A stretch of 6,911 nt of DNA, taken from positions 1-6,911 of the forward strand of contig JAIXXE010000056.1 in NCBI GenBank assembly GCA_027490875.1, given 5' to 3'. Positions 4,822-6,911 of the stretch are shown here, one piece after another. A program made the translations under genes and the position numbers. Position 1 is the stretch's first letter, and each line of letters opens with the position of its first letter. This stretch comes from Alphaproteobacteria bacterium (lineage in GTDB: Bacteria > Pseudomonadota > Alphaproteobacteria > UBA2136 > UBA6156). Below the pieces are notes generated by a model. It did no database searches. It was not told where the DNA came from and worked only from the letters and a program-made list of their open reading frames with translations.

Positions 4822-6911
4822 ATGCGGCAGGCTACAGCAGATATGCGGCAAATAGCTTCGCGCTTTCGTTGGCTGGCCCTCGGGGGTCTGGTGGTGGCAT
4901 GCTTTGTTGGTTCGTGGCAGGTTGCTGCCCCCCATGCGCAAGAGCAATTTTTTACCCAAAGCGGGGGTCGGGGCCTCCAAAACGCCAAGACCAATGCCCG
5001 CCTCACCAAGGCCGAAACCGAGATTGGCTTGGTTCAGGAAGATTTAAAAACCATTAAACCCCATGCCCGAGCCGAACTGGGCGACTGTGGCGGTGAGGGT
5101 GAAAAGTTACGGTTTGACGGCAGCAACTGGGTTTGTGAGGAAGAAACCGACCCAACGGTGCAACCCTTTGCCAAAAAAGCCTTACCGAGCTGTACGGGTG
5201 GGACGATTCTCTCGGTTTCGGGAGGGGATTTGGGTTGCTCGACCGTAGGATTTGTAACGACTGAAAGCGACCCCACAGTTCAAACCTTCGCCAAACAACC
5301 GTTGCCAAGCTGTGGTGATGGCCAGCTGCTCGGGGTTGGGTCGGGTAACACGCTACGGTGTTTAACCGACCAAGAAGGGCTGCTGCGCGAAAGTGACCCC
5401 AGCGTGTATGACTTTGCCCGCCGCGACCGTGCCAGCGTGCTACCTAACTGCCCGGTGGGCGAACTGCTGACCATGACCAACGGGGCTTTAAGCTGCCGCA
5501 TCGACCAAGTTGGGATTACCGTGGAAGTCGATCCACAGGTTCAGGATTTTGCCAGAAAGGATTCCGGTAACCCTGTACTGGCAGCCTGTGAAGCCGGACA
5601 TATTTTGCGGGCCGTAACTTTAAACAGTAAGGTAACCTTGGCCTGTGAGAGTGCGACGGGCGCTTTGAGCGAAGTCATTTCGCTCAATGATTTAAGCGAC
5701 GTGAACACGGCTGGCCAAACCAGCGGGACGACGCTGAGCTACAGCGACGGAATGTGGCGGGCGATACCCGCCTTGGGGAGTGCTGCCAACCCCTTGCGTT
5801 TAAGTCAGCTTGGCGACGCCATGATCAGTGGCCCAGTCAGTGACAGTGTGTTGCGCTGGAATGGCACCCGCTGGGTGAACAGCGATGACAAGCTTGGAAC
5901 ATTGACCGACACCAACTGGTGCCGTGTGGTAGCGGGCGAAGTGGTCTGTGACCGCCCACCCCCTTTAACCTGTAGTACGGGCGAAGTGTTGCGTTGGGAT
6001 GGCACGGCCAATACGTGGGTTTGTACCAATGCGGCCCTTGCGATTGGGGATGGGCTGACGATCGACTCGTTGGGCGACGTAACCATTACCACCGCGGTAA
6101 GCGGCCAAGTGCTGCGTTGGAACGGTACGGGCTGGGTGAACAGCACCATTGAGCGGCTGCTGGCGGATGATACCCAAATCGTTGCGACCGACACTGGCAC
6201 CGATGGCCAGCTGATTTTTGCAACCGATGGTGTGACGCGGATGGCGCTCACCAATGAAGGCCGCTTGGGGCTTGGGGTGTTGCCTGCTGCGCCCTATACC
6301 CTCGACGTTTCCGGCAGCCTGCGCGCGAGCAACATGATTACCACCACCACCCTGTTTGCCCGCGATGGGGTGTTTAGCGGAAATCTTAATGTTGCAGGCA
6401 ACCTGAACGTGAGCGGCAGCCAAAGCCTTGACGGCGTGCTGTTCGCCAACGGCGGGATTACGATGCCGGGAACGCTGGAAAGCGCATTTATCAGTTCTAC
6501 CAACTTAAGTGCCACGGTGGCCGATATCCGCACCCTGCGCATCACCACCCGTGCCGAAGCCCCGGACGTGAGCATTACCCAGAACCTGACCGTGGCTGGC
6601 GATACCACCTTGAGTGGTCTGCTCGCCACCAACATCAGCGCCACAGCGATGAGCACCAGCGGCAACGCCAGCTTTGGCGGGAACGTCAACATTGCGGGCA
6701 ACCTGAACGTCAGCGGCAGTCAAAGCCTTGACGGCGTACTGTTCGCCAACGGGGGCATCGAGATGCCCGGCACACTTACCAGCGGTCAGATTAGTACCAC
6801 CGACCTCTCGGCTACCCTTGCGGATATCCGCACCCTGCGGGCCATCAACACCAGCCTTACCCAGAACCTGACCGTAGCAGGAGATAGCACCTTTAGTGGT
6901 CTGCTGACCGG
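4822..6911 (+). CDS. Secreted repeat-rich fibre/adhesin, tail-fibre-like, 3' end missing
   Basis: The frame is open for 696 codons to the right edge with no stop. Residues 1-39 look like a signal peptide: basic n-region, hydrophobic core at about 17-35, and plausible cleavage after A36 or A39 (VAAPHA then QEQ). A short charged, possibly helical stretch follows (52-85). Residues 89-275 hold five cysteine-bracketed repeats with four linkers of the form DPxVQxFA[K/R]. Residues 288-441 hold related modules such as VLRWNGTGWVN. Residues 459-502 (GQLIFATDG, LGLGVLP, LDVSGSLRA) resemble the segment common in proteins ending in an S74/endosialidase-type intramolecular chaperone. From about 518, beta-type repeats such as NLNVAGNLNVSGS follow. 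I infer a trimeric surface fibre; the expected C-terminal chaperone or anchor is outside the window, so this is unproven. The start is uncertain: ATG 4822 has TAAGG only two bases upstream, while ATG 4843 gives a more compact signal peptide. A TAA at 4810 limits the choice. Phage or host origin cannot be settled, although a signal peptide argues for a cellular protein. Confidence 0.85.
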   Translation, partial: MRQATADMRQIASRFRWLALGGLVVACFVGSWQVAAPHAQEQFFTQSGGRGLQNAKTNARLTKAETEIGLVQEDLKTIKPHARAELGDCGGEGEKLRFDGSNWVCEEETDPTVQPFAKKALPSCTGGTILSVSGGDLGCSTVGFVTTESDPTVQTFAKQPLPSCGDGQLLGVGSGNTLRCLTDQEGLLRESDPSVYDFARRDRASVLPNCPVGELLTMTNGALSCRIDQVGITVEVDPQVQDFARKDSGNPVLAACEAGHILRAVTLNSKVTLACESATGALSEVISLNDLSDVNTAGQTSGTTLSYSDGMWRAIPALGSAANPLRLSQLGDAMISGPVSDSVLRWNGTRWVNSDDKLGTLTDTNWCRVVAGEVVCDRPPPLTCSTGEVLRWDGTANTWVCTNAALAIGDGLTIDSLGDVTITTAVSGQVLRWNGTGWVNSTIERLLADDTQIVATDTGTDGQLIFATDGVTRMALTNEGRLGLGVLPAAPYTLDVSGSLRASNMITTTTLFARDGVFSGNLNVAGNLNVSGSQSLDGVLFANGGITMPGTLESAFISSTNLSATVADIRTLRITTRAEAPDVSITQNLTVAGDTTLSGLLATNISATAMSTSGNASFGGNVNIAGNLNVSGSQSLDGVLFANGGIEMPGTLTSGQISTTDLSATLADIRTLRAINTSLTQNLTVAGDSTFSGLLT
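5086..5646 (+). repeat. Five Cys-bracketed hairpin repeats with DPxVQxFA linkers
   Basis: These are coding repeats of 35-46 residues in the fibre protein. Cysteine pairs are C89/C105, C124/C139, C164/C180, C210/C225 and C256/C275, typically C-x2-G-x2-L up to a second Cys 15-19 residues on. Linkers start at D110, D150, D192 and D237. Divergence between copies is high at DNA level, so the array is old. A disulfide within each pair is a reasonable inference for an exported protein. Confidence 0.75.
5683..6144 (+). repeat. LGDV / VLRWNGTxWVN modules
   Basis: Three units begin with L-x2-L-[SG]-D-[VA] at residues 288, 327 and 414 and end in a Gly-x-x-L-[RS]-[WY]-x-G-x-x-W strand pair. A fourth, C384 to C401 (STGEVLRWDGT), carries flanking cysteines and so links this type to the upstream Cys repeats. 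An extra WC-x8-C element (C367/C376) lies between. Similar LSDV/LRWNG units are familiar from phage-tail-fibre-like proteins. Confidence 0.7.
6373..6911 (+). repeat. Long tandem coding repeat, 300-bp period
   Basis: Unit 1 (6373-6672) and the incomplete unit 2 (6673-6911) align at an offset of exactly 300 bp. The shared stretches are GNLNVSGSQSLDGVLFANGG, MPGTL, ADIRTLR and TQNLTVAGD. CAAAGCCTTGACGGCGT occurs at 6421 and 6721, and GATATCCGCACCCTGCG at 6523 and 6823. Unit 2 lacks 18 bp after ADIRTLR, shifting the later offset to 282 bp. The array probably continues beyond the window. Confidence 0.85.

Noticed and set aside
4894..4902. Lipobox-like VVAC (C27) making the fibre a lipoprotein
   Set aside because: The residues after the cysteine are hydrophobic (FVGSW) and a signal peptidase I-type site follows at A36/A39; possible but less likely.
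4705..5009. Minus-strand short frames over the fibre gene start
   Set aside because: They overlap the signal-peptide region of the open plus-strand gene and show no recognisable domain.
5805..6723. Minus-strand frames opposite the fibre repeats
   Set aside because: Val/Ser-rich or Gln/Arg-rich shadows of the plus-strand repeat codons; their own repeat pattern mirrors the sense gene.

Overview
The window looks like ordinary chromosomal DNA of a Gram-negative bacterium with moderately high GC. An alphaproteobacterium is my best guess, from the style of the proteins rather than from any marker gene. It holds four genes: a 5'-truncated polA (plus strand), a convergent two-gene operon (minus strand: wecB-like epimerase, then a HAD hydrolase), and a large secreted, repeat-rich fibre or adhesin gene (plus strand) that runs off the right edge. 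I see no tRNA, rRNA, CRISPR array, transposase or integrase.

Layout. Bases 1-2615 encode DNA polymerase I from within the 5'-nuclease domain to the natural stop, which lies at the loop/stem junction of a clear intrinsic terminator (2601-2629). Reading leftwards, wecB (4527-3319) and a HAD-family phosphatase (3319-2645) share one base in a TAATG junction, so they are probably co-transcribed and translationally coupled. The 294-bp gap at 4528-4821 separates divergent genes. It contains a G-rich run, a hairpin plus U-tract in the wecB leader, and three GTAT[A/G]C hexamers over weak promoter-like elements. From 4822 to the end an uninterrupted reading frame of 696 codons encodes a signal-peptide-bearing protein.

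That protein is the most interesting object here. After the signal peptide it has about nine copies of a small glycine/aromatic hairpin module, six of them bracketed by cysteine pairs. Next comes a segment resembling what precedes S74/endosialidase-type tail-fibre chaperone domains, and then long beta-type tandem repeats with a period of exactly 300 bp. I infer a trimeric, phage-fibre-like surface protein used by a cell rather than a phage.

How the genes fit together. polA is housekeeping. WecB makes UDP-ManNAc for surface polysaccharide, and the divergent fibre gene encodes an exported protein, so the right half reads as a small cell-surface locus. The WecB copy has two oddities: a roughly 15-residue insertion just before HVEAGLRT, and loss of a normally conserved glutamate in the SGGxQEE nucleotide-binding motif.
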